This document shows positions 7,687 through 16,695 of a stretch of 48,667 nucleotides of DNA, in pieces. The stretch is taken from the NCBI GenBank assembly GCA_015061185.1, contig SUWZ01000021.1:1-48667 (forward strand), read 5' to 3'. How positions within the stretch are numbered: position 1 is the first letter of the stretch; each line of letters opens with the position of its first letter. Source of the stretch: Bacteroidales bacterium. GTDB taxonomy: Bacteria > Bacteroidota > Bacteroidia > Bacteroidales > Paludibacteraceae. The notes beneath the pieces were generated by a model. The model was not told the origin of the DNA. It worked only from the letters and a program-made list of their open reading frames with translations, and searched no databases. The translations under genes and the position numbers were made by a program.

Positions 7687-10600
7687 CTAATTTATAGAAC
7701 CTATCTTGATAAATTTCCGCTCTATTAACTCTTGCTTTATTCCTTCGTTCCTATCCTTAGAATCAATCATTAACTGAAGCGTATAGAGATCGCTCTTTAA
7801 ATCTCCAACATAAAGATTCTCTCCGGATTTAATCGTTTTACGAATTACAATCCTTCCTGACATATCTGCAATAGTAACACGAGCCTTTTCGTTACTTCCA
7901 AAATTTAACCACAAATAATCCTCCGCAGGATTTGGATAAATTTTAAGGCCTGTTGAAGGTGACTCTTGGGTGATTTCTTTTAAGTCAACAGTTGCTTCTT
8001 CAACCGGAGAATAGGCGTTTTTCGCACCAAAGGTAGGGATAGAAGTAACGCACCAAACACCATCATTGGAGTATGAAAAACGTGCAAAAGATTCTCTTTT
8101 TTCGTGAGGTTGATAGCGAATAGAATCCACCACTTCCAACTCTCCATTTAACATCCTTGACAAAGTGACGGTTTGAGGTTCTAATTTTGATAATTTAAAA
8201 TTAGTATGTAACGGACCTTGAGACGATGAATCAGCATCCGCCCAAATCACTAAATAACCTTTTGCAGGAACCGTAGTTTTCTCCGGAAAACCGGTTGGAA
8301 TTTGGAATCGTGTCAGATTTTTTCTTTTATCCGATATATACATTCCTCCTATATCCACGGGCGTAGTTCCATCATTATAAATCTCAATCCAATCTTCGTC
8401 CTGTCTAAACTCATCAACATACTGATTATTGGAGACACAAACCTCATTGATATATAACTTAATATCTGAAGGTGTCCAATTGGCATCCTTCTCATATACC
8501 GCTTTCAATACCAATTCACCATTAACCACAGTTGTGTAATTTTGACTATTTGATGTTGAAAGAAGTTTTGACCCTGTGTTACTATCAAACAACGACATAT
8601 CAAACACGATGCTAGTAGAACCTTCCGCATTATGCAATTCCACCGCTATCAAATTAGTTCCGTTCAACAATACACTTCTTGGCACATTAAAACGGAGAGT
8701 TGCATAAGAATCCATCTCTCTATAAGCTTTGATTGTGTCGTGAATTTCCCCTTGAGGCAAGTTATGTCTAAACACCTCATTACCATTAATATAGATTATC
8801 GCTCCATCATTAATATGTGCAAGACATTGCAACTGTTCGTTCAAACTATTAACATCATTAATCTCAAACCTTTTTCTAAAATAGGTGGTGGTATTAACAG
8901 AAGCACCAAATCCACCTCCCCAATTTCCACCTCCCCACATATCTCCCCATCCACCTCCGGTTGTTCCGGAAACCGCTGTTTTCTGATAATAGGTTAGTCC
9001 AGAACCCAATGGGGCTTCTCCTTCAGACCAAGCTGCATCATCAAAAGAGGCACTCTTCCAATTCGGATCTAACGGCTCGCTTTGATACAAATATTTCCAT
9101 TGGTCATTGGTTTTTACCAAATAAGACTCCTGACGAATCTCCCAATTTTTAAAAAAGTAACCATCTGGAACAATTGGAGTCACCGATATTTCAGAACTTC
9201 TAAAATAAGAACTTCTAAAATCTTTTTTATGGATATTTTCTAAATCATTCAAAACAAATCCGGCTCCTTCTATATCTGAATAAACACGAATCGGCAGTGG
9301 ATCACCCAAACCTAACGAGTCTTTCACATGAGTCATCACATAATCTTTCCGATTAGAGACAAAATTTCGCACTTTTTCAACCTCATCTCGCCAATTACCT
9401 GCTTCGTTATATTTTTTTGCCAACAAATAGTCAAAATAATAGTCAGCTTCAAACTCTACGTTCGCCACCATACTATCAAGAAAATGCGACACATATTCCG
9501 GGTCAAAAGTAGTTCCGGCATGTGCAACAAATTTGGTCATCAGACGTTTCTTTATCTCGCTATTTTTTATAAATCTTGAGAAATAACCACACTTAGCCGC
9601 GTATGTAAATCCACTGGTTTGCAAATAGTTATTATACACTGAGGTTGTATAATCAAGATCATACAAAATCCACCTCCATTTCCCATTTTCATTTTTCTTC
9701 CAAAGTTTATTATTACCTGCCGACCAATCTTGGTTGCAGAAATAGATTTGTGTCATAAAATAATTCAAAAATTCATTCACATCCATCAACTCCTCCATTT
9801 TCATGAAAGTAGCAGCACTGTTCATATCCAGTTTAGCCAAATCCAATATCTCATTAAAACTTTCACACTCCTTAGCTGTATCTTGGGTCTCTTCTAAACA
9901 AAACTCATCTTCATCCAACCCATAATTAGAATAAATAAAATCTTTATTGGTTCTCTCTCTAATCCCCATCATCCCATAATACTCTCCATTCAAGAAAACC
10001 ACAGAAGGCTCGTATGCTTGATGATCTAAATCCATACCGGACACTGCCAAAGATTGTAAGAAACCATCTCTAAACAACATCCTTCCAAAATCATTCCCGG
10101 AATTTCTTAAAACAATACTCTTCCATTTCAAATTCTCTTTTTCGTTAAATATAGGATAGTTAATTTTGTTAGCTCCATAAACCTTATTGGCCTTCACCTT
10201 GATTGATTTTATCGGTTTTGTTCTCGAACACGCACCAAATGTACCAATCTTAACCTCCTGACTAATTTGAGGCAAATTCTGCTCATCAAAAAGTTCAAAA
10301 TTACAAGGGCGGTCCCAATCATTCATATAATTTGCCCTTGCATCTCTTGAACCACAATATGAAGGAACTGCACTACCATTCCTACCAACAACCAAAATAC
10401 CCAACTCATCACCGGTAACATAATCAACATTGGTTGACAATGAAACCACTTTTGTAGAAGTTGGAATTTCATTCACCCCCACAAAATAGGTAGCAGTTGC
10501 CACACAACTGGATATTTCACCATCAACAACAGCAATTGCACGCAACGGAGCTGATTTATTGATAGAAATAGGCGAGCTATAAAGCAACGAAGAAAGCGTA

Positions 10601-11217
10601 GGTTCTGAACCATCTGTTGTATAATAAATTTTAGCAGATGGATTATCCGAAGAGATTTGCACAGATATCGTGAAATTATAAAAACCGGCAACATGAGAAA
10701 AAGTTGGAACTGCCGTTTGTTTGGTTGCAACAGCAACACCATTATTAGAAGCCAGACGCGTAGATGAAAGCAAAAAAGCCATTTCATCACCGCCATCAAT
10801 AGTTCTTCCATAAGATGTATTTCTCAACGGCTCCGGATAATTTACAATATCAGCAATATTTCCCTCGCTATCCACCAAATACAAAGCACCTCCATCACTA
10901 TCCAACTTAAACCCTACATGATTCAACGTATCCAACTCATCAAAATAAAAAATTGCATACCCTTTTGGTGCAATTTGAGTATCACCTTCATACTGCCATT
11001 GATAAATATTGGAGGGATCATCAGAAAAAAAGTAATTAGATAGATCCACACTCTCTGCACCCGAATTATACAACTCTACCCATCCCTCAAAATTGAAATT
11101 TTCATTTACATGATTGGAAACATTCTTCACCATAATCTCATTTATATAGATAGAAGAATAAAGCGATAATGGTAAAATAAATACCAATGCTGATGATATA
11201 ATACGATTTAAGTTCAT
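7687..11217 (-). CDS. Large secreted CotH/lamin-tail protein with T9SS sorting domain
   Basis: A 1176-residue secreted protein. In order: signal peptide (about 1-21); a lamin-tail-like domain (about 22-135, INEIMVKN...GWVELYN); a chitobiase C-terminal-type domain (about 168-235, AKIYYTTDGSEPT); a CotH kinase-like domain (about 325-640) with GEYYGMMGIRERTNKDF and WRWILYDLDYTT near residue 520; a region with a Gly/Trp-rich loop (TTGGGWGDMWGGGNWGGGFG) next to a jelly-roll-like segment; a second lamin-tail domain (from about 920, INEVCVSN); and a T9SS type A sorting domain (from about 1089, GLKIYPNPAEDYLWLNFGSN). CotH proteins are atypical protein kinases in spore formers; the substrate here is unknown. 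Its leader holds a repeat element. The protein is likely released or anchored at the cell surface by T9SS. Confidence 0.9.
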   Translation of the reverse strand: MNLNRIISSALVFILPLSLYSSIYINEIMVKNVSNHVNENFNFEGWVELYNSGAESVDLSNYFFSDDPSNIYQWQYEGDTQIAPKGYAIFYFDELDTLNHVGFKLDSDGGALYLVDSEGNIADIVNYPEPLRNTSYGRTIDGGDEMAFLLSSTRLASNNGVAVATKQTAVPTFSHVAGFYNFTISVQISSDNPSAKIYYTTDGSEPTLSSLLYSSPISINKSAPLRAIAVVDGEISSCVATATYFVGVNEIPTSTKVVSLSTNVDYVTGDELGILVVGRNGSAVPSYCGSRDARANYMNDWDRPCNFELFDEQNLPQISQEVKIGTFGACSRTKPIKSIKVKANKVYGANKINYPIFNEKENLKWKSIVLRNSGNDFGRMLFRDGFLQSLAVSGMDLDHQAYEPSVVFLNGEYYGMMGIRERTNKDFIYSNYGLDEDEFCLEETQDTAKECESFNEILDLAKLDMNSAATFMKMEELMDVNEFLNYFMTQIYFCNQDWSAGNNKLWKKNENGKWRWILYDLDYTTSVYNNYLQTSGFTYAAKCGYFSRFIKNSEIKKRLMTKFVAHAGTTFDPEYVSHFLDSMVANVEFEADYYFDYLLAKKYNEAGNWRDEVEKVRNFVSNRKDYVMTHVKDSLGLGDPLPIRVYSDIEGAGFVLNDLENIHKKDFRSSYFRSSEISVTPIVPDGYFFKNWEIRQESYLVKTNDQWKYLYQSEPLDPNWKSASFDDAAWSEGEAPLGSGLTYYQKTAVSGTTGGGWGDMWGGGNWGGGFGASVNTTTYFRKRFEINDVNSLNEQLQCLAHINDGAIIYINGNEVFRHNLPQGEIHDTIKAYREMDSYATLRFNVPRSVLLNGTNLIAVELHNAEGSTSIVFDMSLFDSNTGSKLLSTSNSQNYTTVVNGELVLKAVYEKDANWTPSDIKLYINEVCVSNNQYVDEFRQDEDWIEIYNDGTTPVDIGGMYISDKRKNLTRFQIPTGFPEKTTVPAKGYLVIWADADSSSQGPLHTNFKLSKLEPQTVTLSRMLNGELEVVDSIRYQPHEKRESFARFSYSNDGVWCVTSIPTFGAKNAYSPVEEATVDLKEITQESPSTGLKIYPNPAEDYLWLNFGSNEKARVTIADMSGRIVIRKTIKSGENLYVGDLKSDLYTLQLMIDSKDRNEGIKQELIERKFIKIGSIN

Positions 11218-11240
11218 AATAGTTTTTTTTAATGAAACTT

Positions 11241-11310
11241 AGGGTGGATTCTATACCCTCCCACGTTTTTTACTTTTTTAATTTAAACCGGTGAATTTTA
11301 GAACTCACCT
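11241..11310. repeat. Inverted-repeat element A in the CotH gene leader
   Basis: The left arm AGGGTGGATTCTATA (11241-11255) is the inverse of the right arm ending TTAGAACTCACCT (to 11310); about 11 of 13 core bases match. It belongs to the same family as the elements at 24743-24947 and 44389-44562. It lies between the promoter and the start codon, so it would be transcribed. The rest of the 454-bp gap (11218-11671) holds the promoters listed here and otherwise A/T-rich sequence. Confidence 0.6.
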
Positions 11311-11337
11311 ATAATTTCAGCGCATACCTTAACTTGA

Positions 11338-11367
11338 CAAACTTAATGTTTTTTTTTTAGATACAAA
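11338..11367 (-). promoter_or_regulatory. Promoter for the CotH/T9SS gene
   Basis: Minus strand TTTG, 18 nt, TAAGTTTG, close to the Bacteroidota consensus. Transcription would start near 11331, giving a leader of about 110 nt that includes element A. Confidence 0.55.
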
Positions 11368-11551
11368 CAAAAAAATTAAAAAATCTTATTTTTCAACTAT
11401 TTACATAACAAGATGGTTGCACACACTCCAAGAAACAAGAAAGCAAACCATAAAAATTAGTTCTCTACTCTTACATCCTTGCAAAATAAATTCAACAAAC
11501 AATCTAGCAACATAAGACTTTATTAAAAGAATTAACAATATTTAACTATTT

Positions 11552-11559
11552 TAAATTTG
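11552..11559 (+). promoter_or_regulatory. -7 box for the ftsX-uppP-truB-queA operon
   Basis: TAAATTTG matches TAnnTTTG. No good -33 box is visible. Transcription from here would give a leader of about 105 nt before ftsX that contains three AACAAAATT-like direct repeats. Confidence 0.4.
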
Positions 11560-11587
11560 CTGAGCAGATATATATACGCAATTTTGT

Positions 11588-11647
11588 AACAAAATTAGGG
11601 GAATTAGTAGTTATTTCGAACAAAATTATAATTATCGGAACAAATTT
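11588..11647 (+). repeat. Three AACAAAATT-type direct repeats before ftsX
   Basis: AACAAAATT occurs at 11588-11596 and 11619-11627, and AACAAATTT at 11639-11647. The first copy is also half of the palindrome ATTTTGT-A-ACAAAAT (11581-11595). All lie between the putative -7 box and the ftsX start. They could be regulator sites, but such A/T-rich words can arise by chance. Confidence 0.35.
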
Positions 11648-11671
11648 TCCTTAAAACATTCATGGAGTACA

Positions 11672-12544
11672 ATGATAAAGAAGAATAAATATAAATTTCT
11701 CAACTCAAAATTAACATCAGCCATAAGTATCTCATTGGTACTATTTTTATTAGGATGTATATTGATTGTAGGTTACGTATCCAGAGAACTAACCGGCTCA
11801 TTATTAGAGAATGTAACCTTAACCATTTACCTTGACAACAAGGCAAATCAAACAGATATAGAGGAGTTGACCTATTACCTCTCTAACCAAAAGTATGCAA
11901 AAAAGCGGCAATATATCAGCAAAGAGCAGGCCATACAGGACCTCTGCGCAGAGATAGGAGAGGACCCGGAAGAGTTCAAAAACGACAATCCTCTACCCAA
12001 CACATTCGTTATCAACATGGAAGCTGTATATGCCAATAACGATAGTTTAACCATGATTGTGAAGAATTTAGAAAAATTTGATTTTATTAAGCGAACAGAA
12101 TATCCCAAGACAATGGTACATACTATCGTACGTAACATCAATCGCTTTGCTCTTATGTTAAGCGTAGCCATGATTGTGATGCTCATCATCTCATACGGAC
12201 TGATTCACAACACCATACAACTATTAGTTCGCGCCGACCGGTTCATTATACATACCATGAAATTGGTGGGAGCAACCGGGGGATTTATCCAAAAGCCCTA
12301 TCTATTGCAAGGACTACTTATTGCAATCATTGCCTTTATCTTTGCAACCTTATATTTCATCATTATAGGTTATTTTTTCAAAGATGACAGATTATTCCAA
12401 GTTCTTGGTTTAGACAATTTAGGCAACTACGTGATGCTATTGGGTTCTTTATTGATATGTAGCATCTTAATCACCACAACTGCTTCATTTTTTGCGGTAA
12501 ATAAATATTTAAGACAAGATTCCAACGAATTATATTACATTTAA
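11672..12544 (+). CDS. ftsX: Cell division protein FtsX
   Basis: FtsX is the membrane subunit of the FtsEX complex, which couples ATP hydrolysis by FtsE to activation of septal peptidoglycan hydrolases. The 290-residue protein has the family topology: TM1 about 16-36, a periplasmic domain about 37-155, then TM2 157-178, TM3 211-234 and TM4 252-276. The conserved MKLVGATGGFIQKPYLLQG segment precedes TM3. No ftsE is nearby, which is normal in Bacteroidota. It is the first gene of a five-gene operon with 12 bp to the next gene. Confidence 0.95.
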   Translation: MIKKNKYKFLNSKLTSAISISLVLFLLGCILIVGYVSRELTGSLLENVTLTIYLDNKANQTDIEELTYYLSNQKYAKKRQYISKEQAIQDLCAEIGEDPEEFKNDNPLPNTFVINMEAVYANNDSLTMIVKNLEKFDFIKRTEYPKTMVHTIVRNINRFALMLSVAMIVMLIISYGLIHNTIQLLVRADRFIIHTMKLVGATGGFIQKPYLLQGLLIAIIAFIFATLYFIIIGYFFKDDRLFQVLGLDNLGNYVMLLGSLLICSILITTTASFFAVNKYLRQDSNELYYI

Positions 12545-12556
12545 TAATAAACAAAG

Positions 12557-12796
12557 ATGAAAAGTTCTTACGCTTTAGAAAAAACAAACTTAATCCTTAT
12601 GGCAATCGGGTTTGCGATTATCATACTGGGGTTTACACTAATGATTGGAGGAGATAGCACAGATGGAGTTTCATTTAATCCGGAGATTTTCAGTTTTCAA
12701 CGTGTCACTGTAGCTCCAATGATAGCCTTGTTTGGATTTATATTTGAAATATTTGCCATTCTGTGGCGCCCTAAGAAAGGAGATGAAAAGAAATGA
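12557..12796 (+). CDS. DUF3098 small membrane protein
   Basis: A 79-residue protein with two membrane segments (about 12-30 and 52-69) joined by a short loop ([20 protein letters not shown]) and a basic C-terminus. DUF3098 proteins are restricted to Bacteroidota and nearly always sit between ftsX and uppP, as here; their role is unknown, but the context suggests the cell envelope. Its stop overlaps the uppP start by 4 bp (ATGA), indicating translational coupling. Confidence 0.92.
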   Translation: MKSSYALEKTNLILMAIGFAIIILGFTLMIGGDSTDGVSFNPEIFSFQRVTVAPMIALFGFIFEIFAILWRPKKGDEKK

Positions 12797-13641
12797 CATT
12801 ATTTGAGACTATTATCATAGCCATAGTAGAAGGTCTAACCGAATTTTTACCGGTGTCTTCTACCGGGCACATGATTATAACACAAGGGTTGTTAGGCGTA
12901 AAAAGCACAGAATTTGTTAAGGCATTCACGGTAGTTATTCAATTTGGCGCAATTCTATCAGTTGTTTGCCTCTATTGGAAACGATTTTTTCAACTAAATT
13001 CTGCTCCTGCACCTGCCGAATACCCTGCACTGAAACGATTTCTCCATAAATATGATTTTTATTGGAAACTATTTATTGCATTCATTCCGGCAGCCGTTTT
13101 CGGACTGATTTTTTCAGATGCCATAGATGCCCTTTTAGAGCGAGTGGAAGTGGTGGCAATCATGTTAATTATCGGAGGTGTTTTCATGTTATTCTGCGAT
13201 AGAATTTTCAATAAAGGGAGTGAAGATACTCAACTCTCTGAGAAAAAAGCCTTCTACATAGGTCTGTTCCAATGCATCGCCATGATTCCGGGAGTATCTC
13301 GCTCTATGGCCACAATTGTGGGAGGTATGGCTCAAAAACTAACTCGAAAAGAGGCTGCAGAATTCTCTTTCTTTTTGGCAGTACCAACCATGTTGGCTGC
13401 AACCGGATATAGTTTGTTGAAACTATTCCTCTCGGAAGGAGGTGCACAACTAATTTCAGACAATTTAACTACACTGATAGTAGGAAACGTGGTTGCATTT
13501 ATAGTTGCTTTATTAGCCATTAAGTTTTTTATTTCTTTCGTTACAAAGTATGGTTTTAAACTTTTTGGTTGGTATAGAATCATTGTGGGCGCATTGATAT
13601 TAATACTAATGGCTACCGGCTTCAACATGGAGATTGCTTAA
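12793..13641 (+). CDS. uppP: Undecaprenyl-diphosphatase UppP (BacA)
   Basis: This membrane enzyme removes a phosphate from undecaprenyl diphosphate so that the lipid carrier can be reused for peptidoglycan and other wall polymers; its overexpression gives bacitracin resistance. The 282-residue protein is full length. The active-site motifs are [14 protein letters not shown] (E13, E17, H26) and PGVSRSMAT (R170), with multiple hydrophobic helices between. The start overlaps the DUF3098 stop by 4 bp, and the stop overlaps the truB start by 1 bp. Confidence 0.97.
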   Translation: MTLFETIIIAIVEGLTEFLPVSSTGHMIITQGLLGVKSTEFVKAFTVVIQFGAILSVVCLYWKRFFQLNSAPAPAEYPALKRFLHKYDFYWKLFIAFIPAAVFGLIFSDAIDALLERVEVVAIMLIIGGVFMLFCDRIFNKGSEDTQLSEKKAFYIGLFQCIAMIPGVSRSMATIVGGMAQKLTRKEAAEFSFFLAVPTMLAATGYSLLKLFLSEGGAQLISDNLTTLIVGNVVAFIVALLAIKFFISFVTKYGFKLFGWYRIIVGALILILMATGFNMEIA

Positions 13642-14366
13642 TGGAGAAAGAGTTAAAAAAAATAGTAGAAAATCGTTATACAATTGGTGAAGTTCTCTAC
13701 TTTAACAAGGCAAAAACGTGGACTTCATTTGATTTGGTGAATAAAGTTCGTTATCTAATTCGTAAAGAGTTAGGTGTAAAGAAACTAAAAATTGGTCATG
13801 CCGGCACGTTAGATCCATTAGCAACAGGCGTTATGATAGTCTGCACAGGGAAAGCCACCAAAAGAATTGAATCTTTTCAATACCAAACCAAAGAGTATAT
13901 TGCCACCCTGAAATTAGGTGCAACTACCCCCTCTTTTGACTTAGAAACCGAGGTAGATGCCACCTACCCAACAGAACATATTACGGAGGAATTGCTTCGC
14001 ACGACTCTAAAACAATTCATCGGAGAAATACAGCAAATTCCGCCTAAATATTCTGCCGTAAAAATCAATGGCAAAAGAGCCTACGAATATGCTCGAAATG
14101 GAGAAGAGATAGAGATAAAACCCAAAACATTGGTTATCGATGAGATTGAGTTGCTGGAATTTCACGATTTGATTGCTAAGATAAGGGTTGTTTGCAGTAA
14201 AGGCACCTACATCAGAGCTTTGGCAAGAGATATTGGTGAGGCTCTCAATTGCGGTGCTCACCTTACCGATTTGGAACGCACAAGAATCGGCGACATTACA
14301 TTAGACACTTGTATGTCAATCAACGACTTTCAAAATATTATTAACAACGAAAAAACGAAATTATAA
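13641..14366 (+). CDS. truB: tRNA pseudouridine-55 synthase TruB
   Basis: TruB converts U55 to pseudouridine in the T-loop of tRNAs. The 241-residue protein has the catalytic Asp at D58 in [13 protein letters not shown], followed by [10 protein letters not shown], and the later motifs [21 protein letters not shown] and [16 protein letters not shown]. It is a short version without a clear C-terminal PUA domain, as is usual in Bacteroidota. It is translationally coupled to uppP (1-bp overlap) and followed by queA after 11 bp. Confidence 0.97.
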   Translation: MEKELKKIVENRYTIGEVLYFNKAKTWTSFDLVNKVRYLIRKELGVKKLKIGHAGTLDPLATGVMIVCTGKATKRIESFQYQTKEYIATLKLGATTPSFDLETEVDATYPTEHITEELLRTTLKQFIGEIQQIPPKYSAVKINGKRAYEYARNGEEIEIKPKTLVIDEIELLEFHDLIAKIRVVCSKGTYIRALARDIGEALNCGAHLTDLERTRIGDITLDTCMSINDFQNIINNEKTKL

Positions 14367-14377
14367 ATAAACAAAAT

Positions 14378-15427
14378 ATGAAACTATCAGAATTTAAATT
14401 CGACTTACCGGAAGAACAAATAGCTCTTTATCCGGCACATAATAGAGACGAGTCGAGAATGCTTGTTTTAAATAGAAAAACGGGTGAAATAGAACATAAA
14501 ATCTTCAAAGATTTGGTCAATTATTTTGATGACAAAGATGTATTTGTATTCAATGACACTCGCGTTTTTCCTGCAAGATTATACGGGAATAAGGAGAAAA
14601 CCGGCGCCAAAATTGAAGTTTTTCTTTTACGAGAATTAAACAAAGAGATGAAGTTTTGGGATGTTTTAGTTGATCCTGCAAGAAAAATACGTATAGGGAA
14701 TAAATTGTATTTTGGCGAAGATGATTCATTAGTGGCTGAAGTAATAGATAATACCACTTCACGCGGTAGAACTCTACGATTCTTGTTTGATGGCACTTAC
14801 GAAGAGTTCCGCAAAACATTGTATGAGTTAGGAGAAACTCCACTGCCAAGATTTATCAATCGTCCGGTTGAACCGGATGATGAGATCCGCTACCAAACAA
14901 TCTTTGCCAAACACGAGGGTGCTGTGGTTGCTCCAACTGCAGGAATGCACTTCAGCAGAGAGTTGTTAAAACGTCTTGAAATTAGAGGTTGTGAATTTTC
15001 GTTCATCACCTTACATGCCGGCTTAGGTAACTTCAGAGAGATTGATGTAGAAGACCTTACGAAGCATAAAATGGATTCAGAACAGATGCAAATTCTTCCG
15101 GAAAACGTAGAGATAATCAACAATGCTCGCCGCAATAAAAATCGTATTTGCGCAGTCGGAACAACAGTAATGAGAGCATTGGAAACCTGCGTTGGTACAG
15201 ATGGATTGATCAAAGCTTACGATGGTTGGACCAATAAATTTATTTTCCCTCCATACGACTTTACAGTGGCAGACTCTATGATTGCCAATTTTCAACTACC
15301 CTACTCCACACTTCTAATGATGATTTGTGCTTTTGGAGACTATGACAAAGTCATGAATGCTTACGATGTAGCATTGAAAGAAGGGTACCGTTTCGGCACA
15401 TATGGTGATGCGATGCTAATTATTTAA
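14378..15427 (+). CDS. queA: S-adenosylmethionine:tRNA ribosyltransferase-isomerase QueA
   Basis: QueA transfers and rearranges the ribose of S-adenosylmethionine onto preQ1 in tRNA to make epoxyqueuosine. The 349-residue length is typical. Conserved segments include [60 protein letters not shown] and [20 protein letters not shown]. It is the last gene of the ftsX operon and is followed by a clear terminator. Confidence 0.97.
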   Translation: MKLSEFKFDLPEEQIALYPAHNRDESRMLVLNRKTGEIEHKIFKDLVNYFDDKDVFVFNDTRVFPARLYGNKEKTGAKIEVFLLRELNKEMKFWDVLVDPARKIRIGNKLYFGEDDSLVAEVIDNTTSRGRTLRFLFDGTYEEFRKTLYELGETPLPRFINRPVEPDDEIRYQTIFAKHEGAVVAPTAGMHFSRELLKRLEIRGCEFSFITLHAGLGNFREIDVEDLTKHKMDSEQMQILPENVEIINNARRNKNRICAVGTTVMRALETCVGTDGLIKAYDGWTNKFIFPPYDFTVADSMIANFQLPYSTLLMMICAFGDYDKVMNAYDVALKEGYRFGTYGDAMLII

Positions 15428-15453
15428 AGGGAACTCAATTCATTTAGCAGATT

Positions 15454-15486
15454 GAGGGTGTATCATAATAGATATGCCCTCTTTTT
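15454..15486 (+). terminator. Intrinsic terminator after queA (left end of element E)
   Basis: GAGGGTGTATC (15454-15464) pairs along its whole length, with two G-U pairs, with GATATGCCCTC (15471-15481), followed by TTTTT. It ends the ftsX-queA operon and is the left arm of a 176-bp inverted-repeat element. Confidence 0.85.
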
Positions 15487-15596
15487 ATATAAAGCTCTAT
15501 ATACACTCAATGTATAATGACACTACGAAACGATTAATTTCGTCTATGGCATACCAATTATCAAAAACTTTACCATTGGTCGATTTTAACTAAATA

Positions 15597-15629
15597 CAAA
15601 AGAGGGCATATCAATTTTGAGACACCCTC
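15597..15629 (-). terminator. Intrinsic terminator for the hydrolase operon (right end of element E)
   Basis: On the minus strand GAGGGTGTCTC pairs with GATATGCCCTC (one mismatch, two G-U pairs), followed by TTTT. It lies 80 bp after the hydrolase stop at 15709 and mirrors the queA terminator. Confidence 0.7.
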
Positions 15630-15708
15630 CTTTCGCATTTGATTTATCAGATATTTAGATGTTTTTTAATTTTATAAAATATGCTCGAAATAAAATTTAA
15701 ACAACTTC

Positions 15709-16695
15709 TTAGTCTCCACTCCAATTTTCCCAATTTTTGTATCTACCTTGCCAATATCCTTGTTTACCTATGATTGGTCCACTTACATATTGACCATTAG
15801 GTGTAGTGAATTCATCTTTTCTATTTTCTCCGCCAATGTGCCAACGCATCCAAGCAAGAGTAGCCGCAATACCATCCCAAGCAGCAGAGCCATGACCATA
15901 CCCTCCTTCACTATTATTGGTTGGTCCGCCCGTCATTTTAATCAAACAAGCAGGCGTAGTAACACCGGGATTGTTATAATCGGCTTCGGCATTAGGAGCC
16001 TCCATACCCTTCTCCCCATAAACTATGGCTATAGGCTTTCCTGAACGAATTTGAGACATGGCAGAGTGACCTAAATCTCCACTATTATTCAAAATAGCTG
16101 TATATACGCGAGGATCTTTCAATAATGCCTGCTCCGACTCTAACCCTCCCATCGAGTGACCGGAACAACCGATTCTATCTATAATCAATTTATTGGACAA
16201 TACTCCATAGTCTAAATTATTGCGTTCCTCCAACCAATCTATTGCCGCTGAGGCAGATTTTCCGTCGCCGGGAGAACTACTTAAAGCCAACACGACAAAA
16301 CCATGAGAAACAAGACGATTTATCATACCCATGTATGCTCCCGGTTCTGTATCACCACCAGGTCCCCATATAACAACACCATGCTTTACATTGGGGTCTT
16401 CTGACATATTCTCCGGATAGGCCAAAATACAACCACCATCAGGACCTACATTATTCATGGTAGCCACCTTGCATGGTCCATCTTTATTCACATCATCTCC
16501 TGCCAAAAAGACTGATAATTTATTCTCTTCAGGGTCTGATACCTCTTGATAAGAGAAATCAACATAATCAACATCAGATGTATTAAAAAAAATTTCTTGA
16601 CCATCCGTCTTTACCACTCGCATTTTATAGACCGATTGAGCAACAAGTCCCAACGAGAAGAAAGTTACAATTGAAAGTAATAATAGTTTTTTCAT
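15709..16695 (-). CDS. Secreted alpha/beta hydrolase (GHSMGG type)
   Basis: A 328-residue secreted hydrolase. A signal peptide (about 1-20, ending LVAQ) is followed by a short beta segment, YKMRVVKTDGQEIFFNTSDV, common at the start of Bacteroidales exported proteins. The alpha/beta-hydrolase domain follows: oxyanion/strand region HGVVIWGPGGDTEPGAY, nucleophile S181 in GCSGHSMGG, and His H268 in GGYGHGSAAW; the acid may be E228, E232 or D239. The architecture recalls polyester/cutinase-like and chlorophyllase-like hydrolases, but the substrate cannot be inferred. It has no sorting domain of its own; the co-encoded upstream protein does. Start and stop codons overlap (TAATG), indicating translational coupling. 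Confidence 0.85.
   Translation of the reverse strand: MKKLLLLSIVTFFSLGLVAQSVYKMRVVKTDGQEIFFNTSDVDYVDFSYQEVSDPEENKLSVFLAGDDVNKDGPCKVATMNNVGPDGGCILAYPENMSEDPNVKHGVVIWGPGGDTEPGAYMGMINRLVSHGFVVLALSSSPGDGKSASAAIDWLEERNNLDYGVLSNKLIIDRIGCSGHSMGGLESEQALLKDPRVYTAILNNSGDLGHSAMSQIRSGKPIAIVYGEKGMEAPNAEADYNNPGVTTPACLIKMTGGPTNNSEGGYGHGSAAWDGIAATLAWMRWHIGGENRKDEFTTPNGQYVSGPIIGKQGYWQGRYKNWENWSGD

Larger units (their letters stand above)
15454..15629. repeat. Inverted-repeat element E (MITE-like) between convergent genes
   Basis: The first ~32 bases on the left (GAGGGTGTATCATAATAG..., 15454 onward) match the reverse complement of the right end (to 15629) at about 29 of 32 positions. Each arm folds into its own hairpin with a T run, so the element supplies a terminator for each flanking gene. 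The interior of about 110 bp has no reading frame. No clear target-site duplication is visible. Confidence 0.7.

Noticed and set aside
15709-16695. PET-degrading or cutinase activity for the secreted hydrolase
   Set aside because: The GHSMGG motif and secretion fit many hydrolases; no substrate-specific residue could be confirmed.
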